From: JAPOXR01 sp963664715 | GTDB taxonomy: Bacteria > Pseudomonadota > Alphaproteobacteria > Rhodobacterales > Rhodobacteraceae | Direction of reading: 5' to 3' | NCBI GenBank assembly: GCA_963664715.2 | Contig: CAXXUY010000011.1 | Span: 558,001 to 622,000 of the forward strand | DNA length: 64,000 nucleotides | In this document: piece after piece, positions 34,696 to 42,971 of the stretch | Layout of the letters: every line of letters begins with the position of its first letter | Numbering within the stretch: the stretch's first letter is position 1 | The notes under the pieces: generated by a model | What the model saw: the letters and a program-made list of their open reading frames with translations, nothing else | Told to the model about the DNA's origin: nothing | The model's database searches: none | Made by a program: the position numbers and the translations under genes

Positions 34696-35872
34696 GTCTC
34701 CTGAATCTCAAGTTCGCATCAAACCTCTTTGCTCACGCCGAGCTTGTTCGCCTTGAGACAGAACCTCCTGACTGACGCAAGGATCTCGTCGGCGGATTTG
34801 ACCCACTTGTAGGGCTTCGGCTTGTCGTTGTGCGCGTCGATGAATGACATGATGTCGGCGTTGAGCTCCGCGACCGAGAGATGAACGCCTCTCTGCAGCT
34901 TCTTCCGGGTCAGTTCCGCAAAACAGCGCTCGACCTGGTTGAGCCATGACGCCGAGGTCGGCGTGAAGTGGATATGCCAGTGCCTGCGGCGGGCAAGCCA
35001 CGCCCTGACCTTCTCCGTCTTGTGCGTCGCGTAGTTGTCCATCACCAGATGCACGTCCAGCCCTTCGGGAACCGCAGCCTCGACCTCCTCGAGGAAGCCG
35101 AGGAATTCCGTGGCGCGATGGCGCCTGCTGCACTTGCCGATCACCGCACCGGTGGCCACGTCGAGCGCGGCGAAAAGCGTTGTCGTGCCGTGGCGGGCAT
35201 AGTCGTGGGTTCTCCGCTCGGCCACCCCCGGCGCCATCGGCAGGACCGGCTGCGTCCGGTCCAGCGCCTGCATCTGCGACTTCTCGTCGACGCACAGGAC
35301 CACCGCACGGTCCGGCGGGGCCAAGTAGAGCCCCACGATGTCCTGCACCTTGTCGACGAACAGCGGGTCCGTCGAAAGCTTGAACGTCTCGCTCCGGTGC
35401 GGCTTCAGGTTGAACGCCGACCAGATCCGGTGCACGGTCGTGTGCGACACGCCCGTCTTCTCGGCCATGCTCCGGACCGACCAGTGCGTCGCATCCTTCG
35501 GCATCCTGTTCAGCGTCAACTCCACCACCTCCGCCACCTTGTCGTCCGTCACGTTGCGGGGCCGGCCGGAGCGGTACTCGTCCGAGAGGCCCTCGATGCG
35601 CTTCTCGGCAAACCGCCTGCGCCACTTGCCGACAGTGTGCTCGTGAACGCCGATCCGCCCGGCGATCTCCCTGCTCCGGAGCCCCTCGGCGCACAGAAGG
35701 ATGATCCTGCAACGGTCGGACAGCGACCTCGGCGATTTGTGCTTTCGGACATGCGCCTCGAGAAACTCGCGCTCCTCCTCGCTCAGCACCACTTTCATCG
35801 CCTTGCCTCTCATCGAACCGCCTCCTGTTGGTGTCACTTGCCGCTTTGATGGTAACTATCGTTACAGAAGAC
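34696..35872 (-). mobile_element. IS630-type element A (complete copy), left edge of the island
   Basis: 1,177 bp flanked by TA dinucleotides (34694-34695 and 35873-35874), the IS630/Tc1 target. Ends are GTCTCCTGAATC on the left and, inverted, GTCTTCTGTAAC on the right. It contains one intact transposase gene. A second degraded copy in the same orientation lies at 60498-62577. Confidence 0.88.
34719..35813 (-). CDS. IS630-family transposase (element A)
   Basis: 364 residues from MRGKAMKVVLSEEE. N-terminal helix-turn-helix (GLRSREIAGRIGVHEHTVGKW), a second HTH (MAEKTGVSHTTVHRIW), and DDE catalytic residues in VVLCVDEKSQMQALDR, HLVMDNYATHK and SASWLNQVERCFAEL. All three acidic positions are present, so the protein could be active. 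A GTG at 35837 would extend the N-terminus by eight residues. Confidence 0.9.
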   Translation of the reverse strand: MRGKAMKVVLSEEEREFLEAHVRKHKSPRSLSDRCRIILLCAEGLRSREIAGRIGVHEHTVGKWRRRFAEKRIEGLSDEYRSGRPRNVTDDKVAEVVELTLNRMPKDATHWSVRSMAEKTGVSHTTVHRIWSAFNLKPHRSETFKLSTDPLFVDKVQDIVGLYLAPPDRAVVLCVDEKSQMQALDRTQPVLPMAPGVAERRTHDYARHGTTTLFAALDVATGAVIGKCSRRHRATEFLGFLEEVEAAVPEGLDVHLVMDNYATHKTEKVRAWLARRRHWHIHFTPTSASWLNQVERCFAELTRKKLQRGVHLSVAELNADIMSFIDAHNDKPKPYKWVKSADEILASVRRFCLKANKLGVSKEV

Positions 35873-35978
35873 TAGGATTTGACACCAATTGAATGCAACA
35901 TGCTCTAAACCAGCAACGCTCTAACATTCCAACTAGACCTGTCGCCGGCGGCAAGTTACCAAGAGTAACCGGCGTAGC

Positions 35979-36142
35979 GTGCGCCTTTCAGTTACGTTGG
36001 ACGAAGACGATCATAAGGTCGTCCGCGAAATGGCGGATGCCATGGACATCTCTGTGGCCTGTTGGGTCAACTTGCGGTGTCGGACTTCACGGAACGGCAC
36101 GGAAACGAGAAAGGATTGCAATTGCCGAATCCGGACGACTAG
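35979..36142 (+). pseudogene. Ribbon-helix-helix regulator, frameshifted
   Basis: Starts with a typical RHH domain (MRLSVTLDEDDHKVVREMAD from a GTG). After ISVACWVNLR the frame is lost, and the expected continuation VSDFTERHGNEKGLQLPNPDD followed by TAG (36140-36142) is in the +1 frame. One inserted or deleted base near 36075-36090 explains it. It probably encoded a small DNA-binding protein of an operon with the next two genes. Confidence 0.6.
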
Positions 36143-36166
36143 GCCGCCTGAGAGGAAAGGAAAACA

Positions 36167-36313
36167 GTGGTGTCAAGCGAAGTTGCACAGACTACGCCCT
36201 TGTCGGCTGGCGGTGAGGTCGGCGGAAACGTGACATCAATGCGGCACATCTACATGACCTGCGCTACGATCACGGCGATGGAAATCGATAGGCATGCAAA
36301 GGAAGCAGACTGA
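36167..36313 (+). CDS. 48-residue hypothetical protein
   Basis: GTG start with AGGAAAGG upstream; the stop codon shares a base with the next start (TGATG). Protein: VVSSEVAQTTPLSAGGEVGG, then NVTSMRHIYMTCATITAMEI and a charged tail. Probably the middle gene of a small operon with the RHH regulator and the SbcD-like gene. No family recognised. Confidence 0.4.
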   Translation: MVSSEVAQTTPLSAGGEVGGNVTSMRHIYMTCATITAMEIDRHAKEAD

Positions 36314-36420
36314 TGGCTTCCATTCGCTTTTTGCATGCAGCAGACATTCATCTCGATAGCCTCCTCAGAGGACTTGCCAACCAAGAAGGCAACGCAGCAA
36401 GGCGCGTGCGCACGGCAACT
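36313..36420 (+). pseudogene. 5' fragment of an SbcD-like nuclease gene, cut by an IS
   Basis: Encodes IRFLHAADIHLDSLLRGLAN, the characteristic first metal-binding motif (HAADIHLDS) of SbcD/YhaO-type metallophosphoesterase exonucleases, then QEGNAARRVRTAT. It ends exactly at the TA where element B inserted. I find no continuation beyond the IS, so the remainder is lost. Confidence 0.75.
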
Positions 36421-36421
36421 A

Positions 36422-37626
36422 GTGTTATGATCGTTTTTGGTGATTCCATTTTCCTGTGGAGTATGATTCAAACGCTCCCGGCGAGAGCCGCGCAGTTTTC
36501 AATGGGAGCGGAACCGCAATGGCAAGGAGCAGGAGAACCCGGATCGTTCTGAGCGAGGAAGACCGGAAACGTCTCGAAAAGATCAAGACCGATCCGCATT
36601 CGATCCTCAAGCATGTCCAGAGGGCGAGTATCATCCTTCACCTCGGCGACGGCCTCACACTGTCGCAGACGATGCGGGCCACCGGCATGTCGAAGCCGAC
36701 GGTCTGGCGCTGGTGGGACCGCTTCCTCGTCGAGGGTGTTGACGGCCTGCTTTACGACATCCCCCGGAGACGGGGCCGCAAGCCGATAGCCGAGGACAAG
36801 GTCAGTGAACTGATCGAGCTCGCGATGTCGCCGCCGCCGGAGCACGCCAGTCACTGGACGCTGCGGGCGCTGGCGAAAAAGCTGGGGATCGCGGTCTCGA
36901 CGGTGTTCGGCATCCTGAAGCACAACGGCCTGAAACCCCACAGGGTCAAGACATTCAAGGTCTCCCGCGACCCGGGGTTCGAGTTGAAGGTCGGCGACGT
37001 GGTCGGCCTCTACGTCAACCCGCCCGACCACGCTGTCGTCATCTCGGTGGACGAGAAGACACAGATCCAGGCATTGGGACGGACGCAGACGCCCCTGCCG
37101 ATGAAGCCCGGCCATCCCGAGACCCGCACTCACGACGACAGGCGCAACGGGACTAGCTGCCTGATGGCGGCCCTCGATGTCGCCACCGGAAAGGTCACCG
37201 GCCAGATGGTCGAGCGTCACCGCTCGGAGGAATTCCTCGCCTTCCTCGATCTCGTCTCCGAGGGGATCAAGCCCGGAACCCAGCTTCATGTTGTCCTCGA
37301 CAACGTCTCCTCCCACAAGTCGGCCGAGGTCAACGAATGGCTGAAGGACAACGCCAATTGGACGTTTCACTTCACGCCGACCTCGGCCTCGTGGATGAAT
37401 GCCGTCGAGGGTTTCTTCTCCAGGCTCTCGAGGCAGAGGCTCAAGCACGCGATCTTCAACTCGCTCGACGAGTGCATTGCGGCGATCGAGGGCTACATCG
37501 AGCACCACAATGCCAATGACGCCCGCCCGTTCCGCTGGAGCAAGAAGCCGGAAGACCTCGTGGAGGCGTGGAAGAAGGGGCACCAGAAGCTGCAGGAATC
37601 GGCATCGTGAAAAAGATTCAAAACAC
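36422..37626 (+). mobile_element. IS630-type element B, copy 1
   Basis: 1,205 bp flanked by TA at 36420-36421 and 37627-37628; ends GTGTTATGATCG and, inverted, GTGTTTTGAATC. A second, nearly identical copy lies inverted at 60740-61944. It disrupts the SbcD-like gene. Confidence 0.88.
36519..37610 (+). CDS. IS630-family transposase (element B, copy 1)
   Basis: 363 residues from MARSRRTRIVLSEED. HTH LTLSQTMRATGMSKPTVWRW, second HTH LAKKLGIAVSTVFGIL, and DDE residues in VVISVDEKTQIQALGR, LHVVLDNVSSHKS and SASWMNAVEGFFSRLSR. Intact. It differs from copy 2 by about five substitutions (for example VQRAS versus VQKAS, KPGH versus KSGH). The open frame extends to 36456, but homologues begin near MARSRR. 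Confidence 0.9.
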   Translation: MARSRRTRIVLSEEDRKRLEKIKTDPHSILKHVQRASIILHLGDGLTLSQTMRATGMSKPTVWRWWDRFLVEGVDGLLYDIPRRRGRKPIAEDKVSELIELAMSPPPEHASHWTLRALAKKLGIAVSTVFGILKHNGLKPHRVKTFKVSRDPGFELKVGDVVGLYVNPPDHAVVISVDEKTQIQALGRTQTPLPMKPGHPETRTHDDRRNGTSCLMAALDVATGKVTGQMVERHRSEEFLAFLDLVSEGIKPGTQLHVVLDNVSSHKSAEVNEWLKDNANWTFHFTPTSASWMNAVEGFFSRLSRQRLKHAIFNSLDECIAAIEGYIEHHNANDARPFRWSKKPEDLVEAWKKGHQKLQESAS

Positions 37627-37658
37627 TAGAATAGGGCATGGTCAACGGAGACGCTACC

Positions 37659-37862
37659 ATGCCAGCGAAGAAGAAACAGGCCGAAACCCTTAGCCTTTGG
37701 CAGTTCTTCCAACGCTTCCCCGATGAGGCGGCTGCCGTCGCCTATGTCGAGCGCAAGCGTTGGCCGGATGGCACTCACTGTCGAACCGGATCAAATCCAG
37801 TCATCGCCGAAATCCGCCAAAAGATCGCTGATGCTGAAGAGCTGGTGACGCATACGGGCTAA
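37659..37862 (+). pseudogene. IS1595-type transposase N-terminal remnant
   Basis: LSLWQFFQRFPDEAAAVAYV followed by ERKRWPDGTHC resembles the beginning of the IS1595 transposase at position 1 (FPDEKSARDWFENGRWPDGPYC). The second zinc cysteine and the whole catalytic domain are missing; an unrelated tail follows. A deletion scar. Confidence 0.6.
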
Positions 37863-37908
37863 GCCAGCTTCCTTTTACAACACACATCCTCGCCTTAGGG
37901 TTCCAAGT

Positions 37909-38664
37909 TCACCGGATAGAATAGCCGCCTTCGACTGGCAGATCGACACCGGTGATGAAGCTGGATCTGTTGCTTGCCAGAAACACCGCGGCATCAGCGA
38001 TTTCATCAACACGTCCCAAGCGCCCCAGCGGATGCATCACCGCACCCCATTCGGCTTCGGCGCGATCCATGTCGCCGCCATAGAGGTCAGCCATGCCTTT
38101 TGTGGCAATGCCGCCCGGCATCAATGTGTTGGACCGGATGCCGTCTTCGGCGTAGTCCAGCGCGATGCCTTTGGAGAGCATCGTGAGTGCACCCTTGCTC
38201 GTGCAATAGGCGGTCTGCCCGAAATTCGCGACCTGCGCCATGATCGACGAGATATGAACGATCGAGCCGCCACCAGCTTCGATCATGTGTGGAATGCATT
38301 GTTTGGACATGTTGAAGTGCCCGCTGACATTTACATTCAGCGTCTTTTCCCAGACGTCGTCGGCCACGTCAGCGAGAGGAACGCGCTTTGCGAAATAGGC
38401 AGCCGAGCAGACCAGCACGGTAGGGCGCCCCAGTTTACCGGCAACCTCGCTGACCGCGTCGGCACAGGCGCTGGCATCCGAGACGTCCAGCGTGATGGCG
38501 AGGCCATCGATGGAGGCTGCCACCGCCTGTGCCGCATCGCCCGCAACATCCAGCACGGCGACGGTCGCGCCTTCTTGTGCGAATGCGTTGCAGATGGCCT
38601 GCCCGATCCCGCTGCCACCGCCGGTGACAATCGCTACCCGGTTCTGCAATAGCTTCCCATTCAT
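37909..38664 (-). CDS. SDR-family oxidoreductase
   Basis: 251-residue classical short-chain dehydrogenase. Cofactor loop VAIVTGGGSGIGQAICNAFA with Asp in VAVLDVAGD (suggesting NAD), catalytic Ser in VHISSIMAQVAN and Tyr-Lys in AYCTSKGA; C-terminal RSSFITGVDLPVEGGYS. The NNAG motif is replaced by CSAAYF. The reaction cannot be told from sequence. First intact non-IS gene inside the island, divergent from the M24 gene. Start ATG 38664; a GTG at 38667 is adjacent. Confidence 0.85.
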   Translation of the reverse strand: MNGKLLQNRVAIVTGGGSGIGQAICNAFAQEGATVAVLDVAGDAAQAVAASIDGLAITLDVSDASACADAVSEVAGKLGRPTVLVCSAAYFAKRVPLADVADDVWEKTLNVNVSGHFNMSKQCIPHMIEAGGGSIVHISSIMAQVANFGQTAYCTSKGALTMLSKGIALDYAEDGIRSNTLMPGGIATKGMADLYGGDMDRAEAEWGAVMHPLGRLGRVDEIADAAVFLASNRSSFITGVDLPVEGGYSIR

Positions 38665-38985
38665 CACCGACTGTTCCTTCTGATAGGCGCATCGCGATAC
38701 TACACGAAACCGTGTTACAGACGAAATTTGTCAGCTAACCCGGATACGACAGGAAATTGACCCCCGTGGTCGCATTCATCAATGCTCGATCCCAGGACGT
38801 GCCTGGCCCGCAGCGTCATATGGGCGAGCACCAAAATTTACATGGTCAAGACGTCTTTTTTGGGACAAGCTGCCTGCAGCCGGGCGGCCAGGTGGCGCGT
38901 CGATCAGATAAGCTTGGGACAGCTCCATCGCCGCTGAATGTCCCATGGTGGGCGGTGCCACCGCGGCCCAGGACAAGGATCGACT
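38665..38985. other. Intergenic region between SDR and M24 genes
   Basis: 321 bp between divergent genes. No gene or strong repeat seen. It should contain both promoters. An in-frame ATG at 38938 could move the M24 start upstream by 16 codons. Confidence 0.35.
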
Positions 38986-40197
38986 TTGAAAGTTCAACCC
39001 AACACTGAAACCGCAGAACCCGCCGTGAACCTCGACGCGATGCGCGCTTATCGGCTGGGTCGCCTGCGGCAGGAATTGAACCGCCGCGATATCGCGGCAG
39101 CGCTTTTGTTCGATCCGGTGAACATCCGCTACGCCGTCGATTGCACCAACATGCAGGTCTGGACGCTGCACAATCCCGCGCGCTACGTCCTCGTGGCGGC
39201 AAACGGGCCCATAATTTTGTGGGAGTTCCACGGGGCAGAGCATTTGGCCGAGGACTTACCGCTGATTACTGACGTCCGCGTCGGCACGCCCTGGTTCCAC
39301 TTTGCGGCCGGCGATCAGTGCGTCGCAAAAGCAAAAGAATTCGCCGCCGATATTGCCGAAGAGATCCGCTTGCACGGGGGCGGAAATCGGCGGATTGCCG
39401 TAGACCGCGTCGATACCATTGGAACATTCAGCCTCTTGGCAGAAGGACTGGTAATCGAAGACGGGATGGCGCTTGCTGAGCAAGCGCGCCTGATCAAGTC
39501 CGTTGACGAAATTGCCGCAATGCGCATCGCGGTTGCGGCCTGCGAAGAAGGCGTGCGCCGAATGCGCGCGGCATTTCGGCCCGGTATGACGGAAAACGCG
39601 CTCTGGTCGCTGCTGCATCAGGCAAATATCGAACTTGGCGGCGAATGGATCATGACCCGGCTTCTGTGTTCGGGCCAACGGACCAACCCGTGGTACCAGG
39701 AATGTGGTCCAAAGCTGTTGAAAGAGGGCGAGATTGTCAGCTTCGACACCGATCTGGTAGGTCCCTACGGTTATGTTTGTGACATCTCACGTGCCTGGAT
39801 CTGTGGGGAAACAAGACCGACGGACAGGCAGCGCGAACTGCTTTCGGTCTCCAAAGACCAGATCGAACACAACCGCGCGTTACTGCGGCCCGGTGTCTCA
39901 ACGACAGAGATTTCGGAACTATCGTTTCGGATGCCCGAGAAATTTGCGCACCAGGAATACCTGGGCCTGATCCACGGTGTCGGTTTGGGTGACGAGCATC
40001 CGGTTGCCGTGCCCGCAAGATTCGCTCATCGGGGCGTGAAGAACTCGGTCTTGCAGCCGGGCATGACGGTCAGCATCGAAAGCTATGTAGGCGAGGTCGG
40101 AGGCCCTGACGGCGTGAAACTTGAAGAACAGGTTCTTATCACGGAATCCGGCAGTGCGGCGCTGTCCACCTATCCTATGGACGAAACGTGGAAGTGA
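38986..40197 (+). CDS. DddP-like M24 metalloenzyme (candidate DMSP lyase)
   Basis: 403 residues, creatinase-like N-domain plus pita-bread C-domain. Numbering from the TTG at 38986 (AAGGA upstream), candidate metal ligands are D254, D256, D266, H330, E365 and E380. Their spacing (2, 10, 64, 35, 15) equals that of the iron ligands reported for DddP (295, 297, 307, 371, 406, 421), and D336 falls where the DddP catalytic Asp377 does (His plus 6). Blocks such as LLFDPVNIRYAVDCTNMQVW, RTNPWYQECGP and SFDTDLVGPYGY also resemble DddP as I remember it. DddP cleaves dimethylsulfoniopropionate to DMS and acrylate. A different substrate (creatine-like, other onium compound) remains possible. Confidence 0.62.
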   Translation: MKVQPNTETAEPAVNLDAMRAYRLGRLRQELNRRDIAAALLFDPVNIRYAVDCTNMQVWTLHNPARYVLVAANGPIILWEFHGAEHLAEDLPLITDVRVGTPWFHFAAGDQCVAKAKEFAADIAEEIRLHGGGNRRIAVDRVDTIGTFSLLAEGLVIEDGMALAEQARLIKSVDEIAAMRIAVAACEEGVRRMRAAFRPGMTENALWSLLHQANIELGGEWIMTRLLCSGQRTNPWYQECGPKLLKEGEIVSFDTDLVGPYGYVCDISRAWICGETRPTDRQRELLSVSKDQIEHNRALLRPGVSTTEISELSFRMPEKFAHQEYLGLIHGVGLGDEHPVAVPARFAHRGVKNSVLQPGMTVSIESYVGEVGGPDGVKLEEQVLITESGSAALSTYPMDETWK

Positions 40198-40258
40198 TGG
40201 CTTGATGCAGGCTTTCGAAGCTACCCACGCGCGGAATCTGGGCCCTCTGGCCGCCGCG

Positions 40259-41797
40259 CTAGGGATCACCCGTGCCAATCTGCTCTTTTCGTTTCGCCAC
40301 ATATGCTTCGAGTTCTTCGCGCACGGCATCTTCCAGAGATGGTTCCTGATATTGCTCCAGCGCCTTTTGCCATAACAGCGTCGAGCGTTCGACCGCCTCT
40401 TGCGCGCCGGCGGCCTCCCAATTCTCGTAGTTGGTCCAATCTGACAGCATCGGTCGATAGAACGCGGTTTCATATCGTTCCATCGTGTGCTGCGCGCCGA
40501 AGAAATGGCCGCCGGTTTGAACCGACTTGATCGCCTCGAATCCAAGATCGTCCTCAGAAAAGGAAACCGGGCACAGGAATTCCGTCATATTCTGGATGAT
40601 CTCGACGTCGAGGATGAGTTTTTCGTAAGAGGCCGTCAGCCCGCCTTCCAGCCAGCCCGCCGCATGATAGACCATGTTGCCGCCGCCCATGACGGCACCC
40701 CATGTGGACATCCCGGTCTCATAGGCGGCCTGAAGGTCGACGACATTCGAGGCGTTGGCATTCGAGGTTCGGTAGGGCAAGCCATAATGCCGCGCCAGCT
40801 GGCCGGCGATCATGTTGGCCTTGGTGTTTTCGGGCGTGCCAAAGGCGGGGGCGCCCGACCGCATGTCCACATTCGACGTAAACGCCCCGTACATGACGGG
40901 TGCGCCGGGATTGACAAGCTGGGTCAGCGCAATGCCAAACAGCGCCTCGGCATTCTGCTGGGCGAGAGCGGCGGCCAGGGTGACCGGTGTCATCGCGCCC
41001 ATCAGCGTGAAGGGCGTTACCGTAACCGGCTGGCCGTGTTCGGCCATTGCGATCAACCCCTCGGCCATCGCATCATCAAAGAGGCGCGGCGAGTTGACCG
41101 AGATGATGGTAATGACGCCGGGATCAGATGCCAGCTCTTCAACGCTCATGCCACGCGTGATCGCCATCATCCGGATACCGTCCAGCGCGCGGCCGCGCCC
41201 GATACCCGTGCAATGGAAGGACAGGTCGGACAGCGTCAGATTAGCGAAGTAAGTATCCAGATGACGGTTGTTCGCGGGCAACTCCATGGGCGCAATGACC
41301 TGATTGCCGATAATATCGATGGCATTGAAATGATGCGCCAATCGGATGAAGTTCTGGTAATCCGCCAGATTGCCATCGCGGCGGCCATTGACCCTGTCGT
41401 GCACGTTGGGTGGGCCCGCCACCAGACCGAAACAGATGTAGTTGCCGCCGATGGTCAGGCGTTTATCGGCGTTGCGACCGGTTAGGGTGAATTGGCCCGG
41501 CGCCTTGCCGACCGCTTCCATGACGATGCTCTCGTCCAGCCGGGTGATCGACGTGCCCCGATCCACGCTGGCCCCCGCAGCCTCGAAAAGGGCCATCACC
41601 CGATCGCTCATTACTCGGATCCCAAGCTCGGAAAGAATGCGCATCGAGGTGTCGTGCAATTGCTGGATTTGGTCGGGGTCCGCCAGTTCAATCGGTTGAT
41701 AGGGGTTGATGACCTGACGGCGCGCGAGCTGGGCAATACCACCGCCGCTGCGCCCCGATTTTGCGCTGCGCCCGCCTGTGCCACGCCTGCGTTCCAT
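40259..41797 (-). CDS. MttB-family corrinoid methyltransferase, non-pyrrolysine
   Basis: 512 residues of the trimethylamine-methyltransferase superfamily. Seen: INPYQPIELADPDQIQQLHD at the start, DYQNFIRLAHHFNAIDIIGN, GGGNMVYHAAGWLEGGLTAS and TGGHFFGAQHTMERYETAFY. No in-frame TAG occurs, so it belongs to the Pyl-lacking group, whose known members demethylate glycine betaine, proline betaine or carnitine-type quaternary amines. No corrinoid-binding protein, RamA or methyl-acceptor gene occurs in this window. It is the last gene of a leftward operon, 17 bp after the dehydrogenase. AAAGG precedes the ATG at 41797. Confidence 0.85.
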   Translation of the reverse strand: MERRRGTGGRSAKSGRSGGGIAQLARRQVINPYQPIELADPDQIQQLHDTSMRILSELGIRVMSDRVMALFEAAGASVDRGTSITRLDESIVMEAVGKAPGQFTLTGRNADKRLTIGGNYICFGLVAGPPNVHDRVNGRRDGNLADYQNFIRLAHHFNAIDIIGNQVIAPMELPANNRHLDTYFANLTLSDLSFHCTGIGRGRALDGIRMMAITRGMSVEELASDPGVITIISVNSPRLFDDAMAEGLIAMAEHGQPVTVTPFTLMGAMTPVTLAAALAQQNAEALFGIALTQLVNPGAPVMYGAFTSNVDMRSGAPAFGTPENTKANMIAGQLARHYGLPYRTSNANASNVVDLQAAYETGMSTWGAVMGGGNMVYHAAGWLEGGLTASYEKLILDVEIIQNMTEFLCPVSFSEDDLGFEAIKSVQTGGHFFGAQHTMERYETAFYRPMLSDWTNYENWEAAGAQEAVERSTLLWQKALEQYQEPSLEDAVREELEAYVAKRKEQIGTGDP

Positions 41798-41814
41798 GCG
41801 ATGCCTTTCTGAGG

Positions 41815-42780
41815 TCAATACCCTCGGCCCGGATCCACGATGTTGAAAAGCGGATCGCCCCGGCGATAGCGGGACAGGTTTTCGCTGAACATTGCGACGG
41901 ATTTCAGCTCCCAGCCTTCGTAGATCGACGAACAATGCGGGGTGAGAATGACGTTTTCGAGATCCCAGAACGGGCTGTCCGCTGGCAGCGGCTCAGTTTC
42001 GAATACATCAAGCGCAGCGCCTCGCAACTGTCCGTTGGTGAGGGCTGCCGCCAATGCAGTCTGATCCACAACCCCGCCGCGCGAGACGTCGATCAGAACA
42101 GCGCCCGGTTGCATCTGCGCGATGGTCGCCGCATCGACCATACGTCTGGTGCTTTCGAGAAGTGGCACGCAGATTGCGATGAAATCAGCCCTTGGCCAGA
42201 GAGTTGGCAGTGCGTCGACGCCGTGCACTTCGTCCAAATGATCCATCGCCGACGGGCGGGCGCGTACCCCTGTCACATGCAGACCCATCGCCTTACATCG
42301 CCGGGCGATTGCGCGCCCGGTCTGCCCCAAGCCGACGATAAGAATGCGGCGTCCCTCAATCGGCGTGACCCGGCCTTCGATCCATCGATGCGCTGCCTGT
42401 GCCTTGACGAAGCTGGACCGGTCGAGCGAGAAATGCAGCATCGCGCCCAGCGTGTATTCCGCCATCATACCTGCGGCGACACCGGCGGCATTGGTTACGG
42501 TCAGTCGCCCGGAGTCCCAACCGGCAAGGTGATCCGTCCCCGAGCCACCGACCGAGACCCATCGAACAGTTTCGCTGTTCACTAGCGCCTGCCGGGGGAA
42601 TCCGGTCGTCCCTGCGAAACGCACGGAATAGACCACTTCTGCGCCCGTCGTCTGGATCATTTCTGGCAGGTTTTCGTAGCTGTCGCAGGATTGGATCAGT
42701 AGATCTGGGTGTGCAGCCCGCACGATTTCGAGCGCGGGTGCGGGTGCGTCCATGTGCAAAATGACAATCGGCGTTCGCAT
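41815..42780 (-). CDS. D-2-hydroxyacid dehydrogenase
   Basis: 321 residues, NAD(P)-dependent D-isomer-specific family. Rossmann motif ILIVGLGQTGRAIARRCKAMGL with Arg in VTGVRARPSA (hint of NADPH), catalytic Arg in LIDVSRGGVVDQ, Glu in ALDVFETEPLPADS and His in ILTPHCSSIYEGWE. It interconverts a 2-oxo acid and D-2-hydroxy acid. Its place between the methyltransferase and the ABC genes suggests it handles a breakdown product of the imported compound. Confidence 0.88.
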   Translation of the reverse strand: MRTPIVILHMDAPAPALEIVRAAHPDLLIQSCDSYENLPEMIQTTGAEVVYSVRFAGTTGFPRQALVNSETVRWVSVGGSGTDHLAGWDSGRLTVTNAAGVAAGMMAEYTLGAMLHFSLDRSSFVKAQAAHRWIEGRVTPIEGRRILIVGLGQTGRAIARRCKAMGLHVTGVRARPSAMDHLDEVHGVDALPTLWPRADFIAICVPLLESTRRMVDAATIAQMQPGAVLIDVSRGGVVDQTALAAALTNGQLRGAALDVFETEPLPADSPFWDLENVILTPHCSSIYEGWELKSVAMFSENLSRYRRGDPLFNIVDPGRGY

Positions 42781-42971
42781 CCCTTAGGCCCGCTCCATGA
42801 TTATGTCGCCATTGCATAGGTCTTGTTGACCATTTTGCATGACTACCCCATGTATTGGGCGCGACAACACAGGCGGAACTGGCCGACGCGCGGTCAATCC
42901 TGCCAGTGTAGTCGATCCATTGATCTAGATAAGGGGCGCGCGCACCAAGAATGCGCCCGCCCCACATTCTG

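Noticed and set aside
34708..35712. Long minus-strand open frame (334 codons) inside element A
   Set aside because: It is an out-of-frame shadow of the intact IS630 transposase; its protein is Arg/Gly/Ala-rich with no motif.
42935..42965. Rho-independent terminator after the ABC receptor gene
   Set aside because: A GC-rich hairpin is present but no run of T follows on the minus strand, so intrinsic termination is unsupported.
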